NCBI RefSeq assembly: GCF_031143425.1
Contig: NC_090448.1
Span: 337,893,177-337,957,176, forward strand
Source: Pleurodeles waltl
Taxonomy: Eukaryota > Chordata > Amphibia > Caudata > Salamandridae
Direction of reading: 5' to 3'
DNA length: 64,000 nt
Within the stretch, counting starts at the first letter, position 1, and every line of letters begins with the position of its first letter. Below, in pieces: positions 21,641-32,275 of this stretch. The notes beneath the pieces were generated by a model that searched no databases, was not told the DNA's origin, and saw only the letters and a list, made by a program, of their open reading frames with translations. Made by a program: the position numbers and the translations under genes.

Positions 21641-23900
21641 AGCTAGTAAACTTCCACACCCTGCAGATAGTGAAGAATGGGTTCAACAGCTTTTTTTTTT
21701 GGAGGAGGAGTGCTGGAACGTCTTCCCTGAGAGAATTTAGATGTTGTGAGGGAGAGTTTGTTTTAGCAAGGTGGAATGTTGGGAGGTATGGAAATGAGCT
21801 CCAGACAATATCTATGCTGGATAGTATCCAAAATCCACTGGTCTGGGGTGACGTTCCACCAAGCAGAAATATCCCTTGAAGATGACCCCCGTTTGGTGTT
21901 ATGTGATCGGGGAGAATGAGAGGTAAGTTAGGGCTTACTGGTGGTGGCAGAGCCTTTGGGGGATCTGCCTTTACCTTTTGATCTGTAGGAGTCTCGTAAA
22001 TAGACTTTGGGAGAGGTGTTTTGGGTTTGTGGTTGCTGATATGATGTGGAAGTTTTTGGGAGAAGTGGTCTTGGTACATCCAAGGTAGGATGAGCGGCAA
22101 AAGGAGCCACGCTGTGAAGGGGTTTGAAGGGCACCCATTGCTTTTGCTGTTTCACTGGCCTTTTACATTTTTTTCTTCTGTGGGCCAATAAGATGCTACC
22201 CATCAAAAGGAAGATTAAGTAGGTTTTGCTGGCCTTCCGGTTTGAGGCTGGAGACACAGAGCCATGCATGCCTCCAGCAGCATTATCTGTAGCATCTGGG
22301 GCACACTATATGGTGGTGTTTGAGCTCTGCTGTCCTTCAGAGACAACCTCAGAGCCTCTTTTCTTGTGTTCATCTGGGAGATAATGGAGGAATTAACCTG
22401 GGAGATAATTTCGTCCCAATGGGCCCAGACATATTGAGAAAGCAGCGCAACAGAATTGGCAATCTACCAATGATTTGCCAATTGTGCAGCTACCCTCTTG
22501 CCTCTAATATCGATCATTTTGCTCTCCTTATGCGGTGGAGGGGCATCACCAGTGCTCTGAGAGTTGGCCCTTTCTTGTGCAGTATCTACCACTATTGAGT
22601 CAGGTGGTAACTGGCCCCAGATGTAGAGTGGGTCAGTTGGGGAGGCCTTGTATTTCATATCCACCCTTGGTGTAATGACTCAAGCTCGAACAGGGTTGTG
22701 GAAGACGTCAGTGGGACAGGGGATACTTTTGAGCATTGGGAGGTACTGAGCAGAACGTTGTGTGGAGGAAAGGGTTTAAAAAGGAAATCATTCTCTAAGA
22801 GCTCAGTATGCAGGGCCACTTTATGAAAGTTGTCAGTCCTACAAATGAGGTCGTGGGAGAAAGTAACATCATGAGGAGAAGGTTTTTCAGGATATAGGTC
22901 AGGGTCTGTATTCGCTGGTGGATCTGTATCGCAGTTATCCCAGGGATCATCCTGCGGTGGAATGTCAAAAGTGTGCCGATGGCCCTGTCCCCATGAATTT
23001 GAATGAGGTGACCCTTGAGGTGTGTATGATACAGGGTCAGATAGACAAGCAGGAGGTGAGGGTGGGGGTTGGCGGAGCGGGGATGGGTAGTGGAATTGTG
23101 AAAGGCAAAGGGCTTGTAATCTTGTCCATTCTCTTGTTGGCATGTCCAAACTTTCTTCAAAGGGCAGTTGCCATTTAGATGGTTGAGCAGTAGAGCTAGG
23201 AGGGCGGGTGATCATTCAGCCTGTATGTGGATGAATCATTAGGTGTTTCTGGTGGGTGTTGATTTCTCTTGTAATTAATGAAGAAACGGTTTGAAAGTCC
23301 CAGCACCATGGCCAACCATGCAGCTGGACACTGACTGTCTTGACTCAGATGGCACTTTGTGTTTCGAAACCAAAGGTGTCGGGTATGAACGCTGGCTCGA
23401 CATCGGCTGACTCCGAGGCAGGAGCGGCCGGTGCCAAGGTAATATGCCTGGATGTTTTCTTTGGCGCAGAGCTGCAGCTAGGCATTACATCCAAATCTGT
23501 TGGGTGGTGCCAACCATGGCCCAAAGGCAGGGGTGGCCCAGCAGTCTGACTGTTGCTCCAGAGTAATTATGTGCCTCTCTAAGGGCTGCTCTGCGTGTTG
23601 TGAATGGCGAGGTAAGTGGGTAACAGTACTCATGGATGGCTGCGCTGGTGGAATATCATGGATTTCCAGGTCAGAGCCGGAGCTGTCGTCGGAAGAGAAT
23701 GTCTCTTTGTCCATGGCCGAAGCTTGAGCATGATGTTCCCTCTTGATGACCTTGGTGCCAAAAAGGTCTAGTGTATCATCTCCGTTCCTCCATGACATTT
23801 TGAGTTGTCGAGCCCAACAGTCACAAAGAGTTTTCTTTAACATGTAGGAGTCAAAAGCGTCGCAATTAGCCTCGTTGTGCTCGGGGAAGAGAAACAAAAT
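21630..23900 (-). pseudogene. DIRS-2 Gag remnant
   Basis: Pieces 23897-23478, 23215-22655, 22664-22464 and 22269-21630 are Pro/Ser-rich with the DIRS Gag N-terminal signature (PEHNEANCDAF, matching the Cys/His cluster region of DIRS-4), an acidic Ser stretch (SSDDSSGSDLE) and a basic C-terminal region. Stops and frameshifts separate them. Confidence 0.7.
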
Positions 23901-24299
23901 CAGGAACTGATGGAGATTAGTCTAAGGGTATTTTGGGCAACACCAAGGGTATTAGCAGAAAGGCATCTGTACCATCACCATTAGAACATGACAGGGGAGA
24001 TACGCCAAAGGTCTGAAGAAGGCCTCAAAGGGCAAAGGGCCATATGGGATGGAGGTCAATGGAAAACCACCTGGTCGATTCAGGATTCGTCGAATCGAAC
24101 AGAAGGCAAATAGAAATGCCATGGATAACAATTCTGAGGGAGGGAGGAACCCTGTAAACTGAGAAGCGTGCACAACCATTGTGTTGAAATGGAGCACAGG
24201 AACCGTTGCAAAGTCATATTTTTGTTCACTCCCATTTTTTCTTGCTGTTTGGTGCTGATGATAACTCACTCTCACTGTGCCCTGAATACAGTTAGCCAG

Positions 24300-26480
24300 A
24301 CCCAGGCCAGTGCTATGTTAAAAACACACATGTAGTAGGGTACACTAGGTATTAGGGTATCCTTCCAACAGGCCTGACATACCCTTTATGTCCCTAGTAT
24401 ATAATAGGGTAAGGGGGTACAATTTGTCTATAAGTCCCTAGTATATAGTAGGGCATGGAGATTAGATGCCCAGCGGAATTTCTGCACTTGCATGTGTGCA
24501 CTGCTGTGTGCTTTCTGTCCTTTTAAATGCAGGTCTGCCTTGTAGCCTGTCTTTAAAAGTTAAAATCATACCATTTGGGGGGGATTATGTAACTATAAAC
24601 AGGGGCCTTATAAAAGATGTATTATAAACCCTAGTGAGGGAAAAAGGTGATAGTTTCATTCCCCCCCCCATTGTAGGTACTGGCCTTCATAGGCTAGCAT
24701 TGCAATATTGTATTTAATTATAATTATAGTAAGGAAAAGTGTAGAAAAGTCATTCAAGGATGATTTGTTTTGATAAATCCAGCAATTTGACATTGGTGAA
24801 TTTATCACAACTTGTACAGAAAAGAAGTTATAAGGCTTTCCTTTCTGTAAACCAACACCCACCCTTCTGAAGGTCCTCTCTGATTGGTTACTGCTAACAG
24901 GATTAGCAGAGCTTCTTGATGGAATGCCAGATCACCTAACCCCCACCTTCTGGATTGCTCAGCCAGATACCAGGTTTAAGGAAGGAATTTGCAGATGTTA
25001 GGAGGAGGAGAGCTATGGAAATGAGCCACATTGGGGGCTGGTTTAGGTAACTCTCACTGCTTTGCTGAAATTTCAGCCATCATGGGTTTTGGAAGAATGG
25101 TACTTTCTGGGACAGGAATATGCCACACTTTGGAGGAAGTGGTCATGCATCTGGGTGTCACTCAGCATTCTATTGGTTGGGGTGCCCCCCCCTTCCTGAT
25201 GCCCATTAACTGGGAATATATATGTGAGAGGTGCATAGCCTCTCAGATATGCTGCCTGAAACTACAAGAGGAAGAAGGACTACCCTGCTGGAATCTGGAT
25301 CGGCACCATTGGCCTGCACTTCTGAGTGAACTGCACCTGCTGCACAATCTGGTACTACAGCCCTTGGGAGGGTTTCTTGCTTCAAGAAGGACTCAGGAGT
25401 GGACTCCCTGCTGCTACAGGTTAATAGAGCCTCACCTGCATCATCCCCATCAAGAGTCCCCAGCCTGGAGTGCATCCAGTTGAGTTTTAAGGATTTAGTC
25501 AGGTGCATTGCGGGAACTGTGGTCCAACTTTCTAAGGACCATCCAGGAGATTCTAGACCCTTGGATGTGTGTTGTGGACCCTCTGTACCTTCAAGGAGGA
25601 CTTCCGGAAACCCCTCCTGAAGTTTGGAGACGTTTGAACAATTTTGGTAAAGTTGGCGCTTTGTGTTTCTAAGCACTAGAAAGTGTTCATTCTTTAAAAA
25701 TTCATATCTCTGGTTCCAAGGACCAACCAGGAAATTCCACACCCTTGGATTTGTGGTTTGGACCTTCTATACCTGCAAGGAGGACTTCAGGAAAAACCTC
25801 CTGAAGTTAGGAGAATTTTGGTAAAGATGGCACTTTGTGTTTCTAAGCACTAGAAAGTGTTTATTCTTTAAAAATTCATATCTCTGGTTCCTTACATTGG
25901 ATTTTCATCGTTTTGGTGTCTATTTACTCATAAAATTATAACCTATTATTGTGTTTCACTTATTTACTGTATTGGTGTTTCTGAATGTTTCACACTCTTG
26001 TCTCCTAAGTTAGACCTGCCTGCTCGGTTACAGCTACCAAGGGTTGAGCAAGGAGCTAATTTACTGAAACCTTTAAAGAACCTACATTTGGTTAGTGGCC
26101 TTATTGCCAGTGGTGGGTTCATACTTACCACTACCAATAACCCAGTATCCAACGGGACCACATGTCCGAACCTGAAGGCAGAAGTTAACAATCTAACAAT
26201 CTAGTGAACAACCATGTGCATTACCAGCAAGAGGAGTCACAATACGCTGTGACTCGAAAGACTCAAATAAAAACAGCTTGTACACATCAGAGTCTATCAC
26301 TAGATGCAGGATTATGCACAGCATGTGTATCTACAGCGACACATGCCTAAAACATTAGGTTATTAATGTTGTAACCTTTTTTTTTTATCATTCTAAATTT
26401 AAAAAAAATATACAATGAATTAACATTTAACATACAAATTTGTTATCTATGAGTTTTTTAAAGTTTAATAAACGTTTCCT
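24300..26480. repeat. Unclassified dispersed repeat region, no gene
   Basis: 24330-24480 contains repeated CCCTAGTATATARTAGGG words. 25534-25891 is a two-unit tandem duplication. The 150-codon forward frame at 25031 and its 178-codon reverse shadow have no domain. The mixture resembles the body of large non-coding repeats, but I cannot assign a family. Confidence 0.5.
25534..25891. repeat. Two-unit tandem duplication (184 and 174 bp)
   Basis: Unit 1 (25534-25717) and unit 2 (25718-25891) both run from AAGGACCANCCAGGA to ATATCTCTGGTTCC, sharing CACCCTTGGAT/GACCCTTGGAT, AAGGAGGACTTC, CTTTGTGTTTCTAAGCACTA and TTCTTTAAAAATTCATATCT. The junction is exact. Confidence 0.9.
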
Positions 26481-26789
26481 TTTACTTCACCATAGGGAGC
26501 TCTCTGGCCTGATTGTTGTGGTCTCTGACAACTGTGCAGAAAGTCAAATACAGACAAAAAGTACACACTAGAACTAGCTTTACTGTTATATTTGCTGTGT
26601 TTACTAACTTTAGCTCCCAATTTTGTGATTGAGACATGCAAATATATACTTTAGAGTAACTTTACACTCAAATTGTAAATAGCCAAAAATAGTAAAGTTA
26701 GTAAAAAGCATAAGAGTAAATTTACTAAAAATACAAATGTACATTTACCTTAGTGAAAAGGTACCTAAATGTTGAACTAGACCATGTCC
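26481..26789. other. Spacer without a recognised feature
   Basis: AT-rich sequence with repeated TTTACT/AGTAAA words (26640-26760) but no defined repeat unit or gene. Confidence 0.5.
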
Positions 26790-27852
26790 CATTGCCCTGG
26801 TGGAGGGAGAGTGTTACATAGTTGATTATGAATTGTTAATTTTAGCAGAGTTCTTGGCTTACGAGGGGGTAGGTTATGCCTGTCGGCCTGCAGAATTGGA
26901 ACGTGGAATATGTGTCCTGAAGGTCAAACACTACCATCCGGTCTCCGGGTTCCAGGCAAGATACAACCTGAGCCAACGTGACCATCTTGAATTTTCATTT
27001 CTGTAGAAAGGCACTGAGTGCAGAGATCTAGTACAGGGCAGTGATCAGATACAGGGTGCAGGCCTCTGTCTTTTTTTCGTCACTAGAAAGTAGCAGGATT
27101 AACAACCATGTCTTACTTCTGATGCTGGCACCCGCTTAAAGGCTCCTTTGGCTAGCAGAGTCTGTACTGCCAGATGGAGAAAAGGAGGATGGCCCCCCAT
27201 CAGCTGTTCTGCAGAGGGTGGCAATAAATGGAAGGGCATAATCCTGCTGCATGATTTGGAGTGCCCACTGGTTGGAGGTTATCGATTGCGACTGTGGCTG
27301 GTAGTGTCTGATCCTGCTGCCAATGGGGGGATAGGTGTGCTGTGTTAAGGACCCTTTATAGAAGTTTAGAGACTGCAGCAGACACACAAGGGACGTGACA
27401 GTACGCTGGGAATTGATTCCATGTCCTCTGTGGCAGCCACATCCCTGGCCACGAAAGCACTGAGATGAGATGCCTGCTGGCATGTGGGGCTAAGACTGGA
27501 ATTGTGGACGCACACAGGGCCACCAAAGGCGGGGAAGGAAAATTGTTGCTGTTGTCTGGAATCCAAAGTGAGGCCTAGTTATCTGGCAGTGACTCAGCTC
27601 TCCCCTATATGGATCACGCACCATTTTCGCCTAATTGTCAGATAGGAAGGAGCCGTCAAGAGGCATGTGTATCAGACAAAATTGGACATCCACTGAAAAT
27701 CCTGTCAACCTCAACCAGGTGTGGTGTGGGAGGGCTATCGTTGAGGCCATGGACCTGCCTAGTTAGGCAGTGATGTCCAGTCCACACCGAATGGTGAATT
27801 TCACTGAATCCCAGCTATTTATCAGTGCCTGGTTCAACATGGCCCAGCCCTC

Positions 27853-28152
27853 TTAGGGAAGCATGGGCAACAGCTGTCTGACCAAGTCCCACAATGCGTG
27901 GGTATTTTGGCCCAAGAGACAAGCGGTGTTCACCGACTGCAATGCCAGGCTGGTGGAAGAGAAGATCTTCCCGAAGGTATCCAAACTCTGATTTCCTATC
28001 CGAGGGAGTGGTAGAGAATGCGTTCGGGTTAAGTTTAGCTGTTGAGGCCTACACCACCAAGCTCTTGGGAGAGGGATGTTGGGGAGGAAGGCTGGGTCTC
28101 CAGGGACAGGGCGTTGGCAATGGCCCATCCTCCTGTACACGGGATCCCCCAT
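27853..28152 (-). pseudogene. DIRS-3 Gag fragment
   Basis: The tail of this 99-aa frame (TFGKIFSSTSLALQSVNTAC, LLGQNTHALWDLV) matches the DIRS-4 Gag segment KKIFSSCSLALKATNATCIL, GRYIHALMDD. Further Gag remnants continue to about 29000, where a Ser/Lys-rich block corresponds to the basic region of Gag. Frames are interrupted. Confidence 0.78.
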
Positions 28153-29329
28153 GCAGGGTTTAGCCTTGCTCCCATGAGAACGCTGGTGAGGACCACATTA
28201 AATGGAAGTAGGGGCTATGTAGAGCTGACCCCTGAATGAATCACCTCTGTCAAAACGTTGGTCTTGACCTTGACAAAGGGCAGCTGTAGGCCAAGAACTT
28301 CCTCTGTCCTGCGTATTACCATGGTGAAAGACGCTCCTTCCTCTATAGCCGGGCCCGGAGTAGAAACCAGGCCAGAGTCTGGTGAGGTGTCCAGACCACT
28401 AGCACTGCCCAGCTTCTCTTAGCAATTTTCCTCCAGGTAGGGATCACCCTTCAAGGACCATAGTCCTATTCGTCAACACCCAACCGCTGGAAAGGTGGAG
28501 CTGACCACGGGTGTTAAGTCTAGGGTGGGCAGACACTGTGCAGGCTGCACCAGTGTTAGCAGCTAGAGAGTGCTGTCTTGGAAGACAATAGGATCTTTCG
28601 CATGACGTTATTGGAGCCAGAAACAGGACAAGGGAACTTGGACTGGTGTAGGTGTCGGCATCAGTCCAGATCCAGGGATGCATTCTGATGGCCCAGCTGG
28701 CGTCAGGAGTGAATCCACCAGCAGTAACCCAGCCTGAAGGCACGCCAGTGGGAGTTGTTGGGACAAAAATGGAGTACATGACATCATAAAAGTCCTTGAG
28801 TTGGGCAGGGGTAGCTCCACTCCAGGGAACTCAGGGAAGCATAGAGTAGACCCGGCCACCGACTCTGTGGGTGGATAGCCGAAGAGGGACCTGGAAGAAC
28901 GGTGCCAACTAGGGAGAGAGCAAAGACAGCTTCAACTTCTTCTTGTGCTTCTTTGACTTACCCAACTTTGACAACTTGGATTGGGATGATGAACGTCCTT
29001 GGGAGCAGCTCCAACAGTAGGCTCAATATATACCTCGGGATAGAGACAGAGTGCGGTGCAGAGCCTTCTTCTGCTGTATCGCTAGGAGCTTCATCACCCA
29101 CTCGCAAACTGCTTTGGGTGCATAGACTTGCAATTGACGCAGGCATTACAGTTGTGGTCTCGACTCCAGGCACAGCAAGTGTGAGTCAGAACCAGATTTC
29201 TGTCTGTCTGTGACATCCCTCACTTGGATTAAATCCTGAGGGTTAGTAGAGAAGAAAGTTCAAATGAGGAAAGAAAAAAAAAAGACAAAAGGTCGGAAAA
29301 AATTGAGTGATGTAGCTCTCCGATCTGCA

Positions 29330-29540
29330 CTGTTATAGCTTAAAGAAAGGAACTGATGTCAGTAAGTGAATGTGGCACCTATAAAGGCATGTCACTTCTA
29401 GCATGGACGCCGCAGACGCTGAGCCAATCAGCACCACATAACGGTGTGCAGAAGTACTGCCCAAAATGTCCTGGGTCCAGTCTGACACCTGGGGAATATT
29501 CTAAGATGAAGAACCTGTGGTTAGAAGTCTCTATCAGAAC
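29330..29540 (-). repeat. DIRS-3 upstream inverted terminal repeat
   Basis: Matches the right terminal repeat of DIRS-1: AGGAACTGATGTCAGTAAGT, a GACACCTGGGG block and the terminal AGAAGTCTCTATCAGAAC. Its partner terminus is absent. Confidence 0.8.
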
Positions 29541-30599
29541 TGTCATTTAAAAAGTTGTGAAAAATGACAGACTGCCCTGAAAACAGCGTATGAGTGAGAG
29601 ATGCAGCCGACCATTTTTTTCTTCTACACAAAGAAACAAACTGGAATGGTTGATTGATCTCATGCAGACAGTGAAGAGATGCATGCCTTAATGTTTACAA
29701 TGTGTCTCTCTTAGCATAGCGTCATGATGCAATGGCAGACTTGGGACACACAAGGATAGGCAAATCTGATCCTTCACCAAAATAAAAATGGTTTTTACTT
29801 TGTCAGTTGGTATTCGCTCTTTCAACACATTGAACAGAGTTATATACAGAATATTTAACTGGGAGTTACACAAAAATCACTCATCCTCTGGCTTTGTATA
29901 TGACTGATTTGAGAAAATAAAATATATTTGGCAAAAACAGAAATAATTGCTACCTGGTCAGGCCTTGGTTAAAAAGTTATCAACGGTGACCTAGGCTAAC
30001 CACTTACTAGGTACATCACTTGCAAACATACCATCCTTGTCTTAGTAAAGAGAACATTCCCTGTAAAATTACGGAAGTCATATGAGAAAAATGTCTGCTT
30101 GATGTCTGGTAACTCAGCAAAATTTTATGTTGTTAAATGTTGAGCTGTAGATGTTGGTCTAAACTTAGCAAAAACAGTATAGCCAGTTACGCCATTGGTT
30201 TTGAGTTCTATGTAAAACAACCACGTTGCTAGCGCAAGTTCAACATAGCCTTTACCCATGAGTGACATTAGCACCATTTAATTAGGTAATAGGAACACCT
30301 TTTATTTGTAGTGCTACACAACAGCAGAATATAAATAACTTGTGTTGTACAAAAAGAAATTATTATCGTTGTTACACACACATCTGTAAACACCCTATGT
30401 CAAAGTTTATTGTCTTTTGCCACACAGGTATCAAATGAAATTCTACATTTTGCAAATATGCTATTAATTAAAATAATGCCCTGCTGTTAGCGAACTGTGG
30501 TACATTTCATTTCATTTCATTACCTGCAACAGCTGTGATATACAACTTGTCATATCTACATAGCTGCAATGATAACCATTTATTAATTTTAAAAACTAA
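29541..30599. other. Stretch without a gene
   Basis: AT-rich sequence with short frames only. A short TTTCATTTCATTTCATT run occurs near 30506. No domain, RNA gene or repeat boundary is seen. Confidence 0.6.
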
Positions 30600-30769
30600 G
30601 GGCCTGATTTAGAACTCAGCAGACCGGTTACTCCGTCACAACGGTGCCAGACTTCCTGTCAGCCGAAATCTAAATCCATTAGGACACAATGAGATTTAAA
30701 TTTCGGCGGATAGGATATCAGTCACCTTTCTGACAGATGAACCCGTCCACCAAGTTCTAAATCAGGCCC
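30600..30769. mobile_element. 170-bp Harbinger-like MITE
   Basis: Ends GGGCCTGATTTAGAACT...AGTTCTAAATCAGGCCC hold a 15- to 17-bp inverted repeat. Flanks TAA (30597-30599) and TAC (30770-30772) are compatible with a decayed 3-bp target duplication. The interior has GC-rich inverted words typical of salamander MITEs. Non-coding. Confidence 0.85.
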
Positions 30770-31547
30770 TACATCTGAAAGCGTAAAACATCATGACAAT
30801 ACAAATAGCGCCAGTGTTACTGTTTGACATACATTCATCTACGTAATCGCTGAGTTAGTAATCCACTGTTTAGCATCTACGAATTGCTGCATTTTCACAG
30901 GCAATATCAGACAAAAAAAAAAAAAAAAAAAGAGTATAGGAAAACCTAAATCAGTACAAGTTGCCACCCCTCCATTACTTTAAAGGACTGAGCCCTAAGA
31001 AATAGTAATCAAAGTTGAAACTCCCACCATATATCTGTCAAAATGAACTAATGATGTTAGATTAGAGAACAATATTAAAATATTCATAATTTCTTGTAAT
31101 TTTTTCAATGGCCAATGTATTAATTCTATTACTTGCTTTATAAATTTGTGGGCGACAAAACAATATGTTTACTTTTAGTATCTATATCATTTTGCTCAGC
31201 GTGTTCTTCAAGAATTAGTTTTAGTGTTTCCAAGCATATGTCTACTTTGGTTTCCCGAACTGTGTTTTCATTTTATTGTTGTCTCAAAGTAGTTTTCATC
31301 TTCCTCGTTCCCCTTTTATTTTACATAGCCTAATTCGTCCATGAAGGTGAATTTAGTGCATCTGTGTTTACAGAGGGTTGATACTGAATGCTGGTGCAAG
31401 TAGTCAATTGTTTAGCCACTTGGAGCTTTGTTTTTCACTCAGATGTACATTACACAATTACTGTAGATTCAGATTATTTACAAATGAACAGAACAAGATT
31501 GTAGGTTTTTCTTTACTGAGTGGAAAATAAAACTGTAGGAAGATTCA
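30770..31547. other. Stretch without a gene; possible 3' UTR of the zinc-finger gene
   Basis: An A tract of about 19 bases lies near 30913. Reverse-strand AATAAA signals at 31320-31315 and 31277-31272, 228 and 271 bp past the zinc-finger stop codon, could end that transcript. No other feature. Confidence 0.5.
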
Positions 31548-32275
31548 TTAATAAGTCTGATTATTGGGTTTAGGGCCTGGCAATATATTAACATTCTTTG
31601 TTAGTGCTTTACCTCTGGGACGAAAATCTGTTAAACGGTTATGCTTTTTTTGGTGTGCAATAAGGTCTCCCTTTTGACTGAATCTTTTTTCACACTCTGT
31701 GCATTGATAAGGCCTCTCTCCAGTGTGTGTTCTATGATGTCTGTTGAGCACTCCTTTCTGGCTGAAGCTTCTCTGACATATGGCACAGCGATAAGGTCTC
31801 TCTCCTGTATGTGTTCTCTTGTGGACAAAAAGGTTTGCCTTTTTATTGAAGCTTTTCTCACACTCAGTGCATTGATACGGTTTCAAACTAGAATTTGCTC
31901 TGTTCTGTCCAGAAGTATATCCCTTCTTACTTGAAGTTTTCTCACACTCCACAGACGAGTATTGACTTGTCTGTTCTTTGTTAGGCTGGCATGTAAAAAG
32001 ATGGTCCCAGTCCATTTTTTCCAATTTTGGTTTCTTTGCGGCTTTTTGCTGAAAATGTACAACTGCTGGATTATTCCTAAAACCACTGTTGTCACTTGGC
32101 ATAACGGTATCTCCTTCCATTTCAGACCATATGTGGCTACTATAGTGTGGTCCTTTCTCGGATCTGTGGAGCATCTTCATTTTAGACTTTTCAGATAAAG
32201 CCTTGCCTCGTGTGGTGTTTCCAGTATATTTTGCTGAGGTCCCCCCTTTCAGTTTTCTGCTCATGGGTCCATCAC
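31548..32275 (-). CDS. C2H2 zinc-finger protein, terminal exon with three fingers
   Basis: The only good host-gene candidate. From the first ATG at 32264 the product is 238 aa. Fingers: 130-152 (C132, C135, H148, H152), 158-180 (C160, C163, H176, H180) and 186-208 (C188, C191, H204, H208), joined by THTGERPY linkers. A degenerate CEK-containing relic lies at about 105-128. A basic Ser-rich leader precedes them. Likely a sequence-specific DNA-binding nuclear regulator. The frame stays open upstream of ATG to a splice acceptor-like ...TTCAACAG ending at 32276, giving an exon that starts with two bases of a split codon (phase 1 intron), as is usual for the finger exon of vertebrate zinc-finger genes. 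So the true start is probably in an upstream exon at higher coordinates. No KRAB, SCAN or BTB exon was recognised up to the next repeats. Three fingers is few for this class. It could be an intact small gene or a retained exon of a decayed one. Confidence 0.8.

Larger units (their letters stand above)
20341..24290 (-). mobile_element. DIRS-2: truncated DIRS retrotransposon
   Basis: Reverse-strand remnants of Gag, RT, a pre-RNase H segment and the N-terminal part of a tyrosine recombinase, in DIRS order. The recombinase catalytic half, the internal complementary region and the element's downstream terminus are absent at 20341, where the Harbinger target site lies. Compared with DIRS-5, about 0.85 kb covering RNase H is missing between roughly 20740 and 20800. 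The wording of the Gag and recombinase pieces is closest to DIRS-5. The 24290 edge is approximate. Confidence 0.85.
26790..29540 (-). mobile_element. DIRS-3: DIRS fragment with RT, Gag and upstream terminus
   Basis: On the reverse strand this aligns with DIRS-1 from mid-RT through Gag to the upstream inverted terminal repeat, which ends CTCTATCAGAAC at 29540. RNase H, recombinase, internal complementary region and the opposite terminus are missing at 26790. RT is represented around 26870-27130 (the GGATTAACAACCATG... block matches DIRS-1 near 9580). All coding sequence is broken. Confidence 0.82.

Noticed and set aside
25031..25742. 150-aa forward and 178-aa reverse overlapping frames
   Set aside because: No recognisable domain; they cross the boundary of a tandem duplication, which argues against coding.
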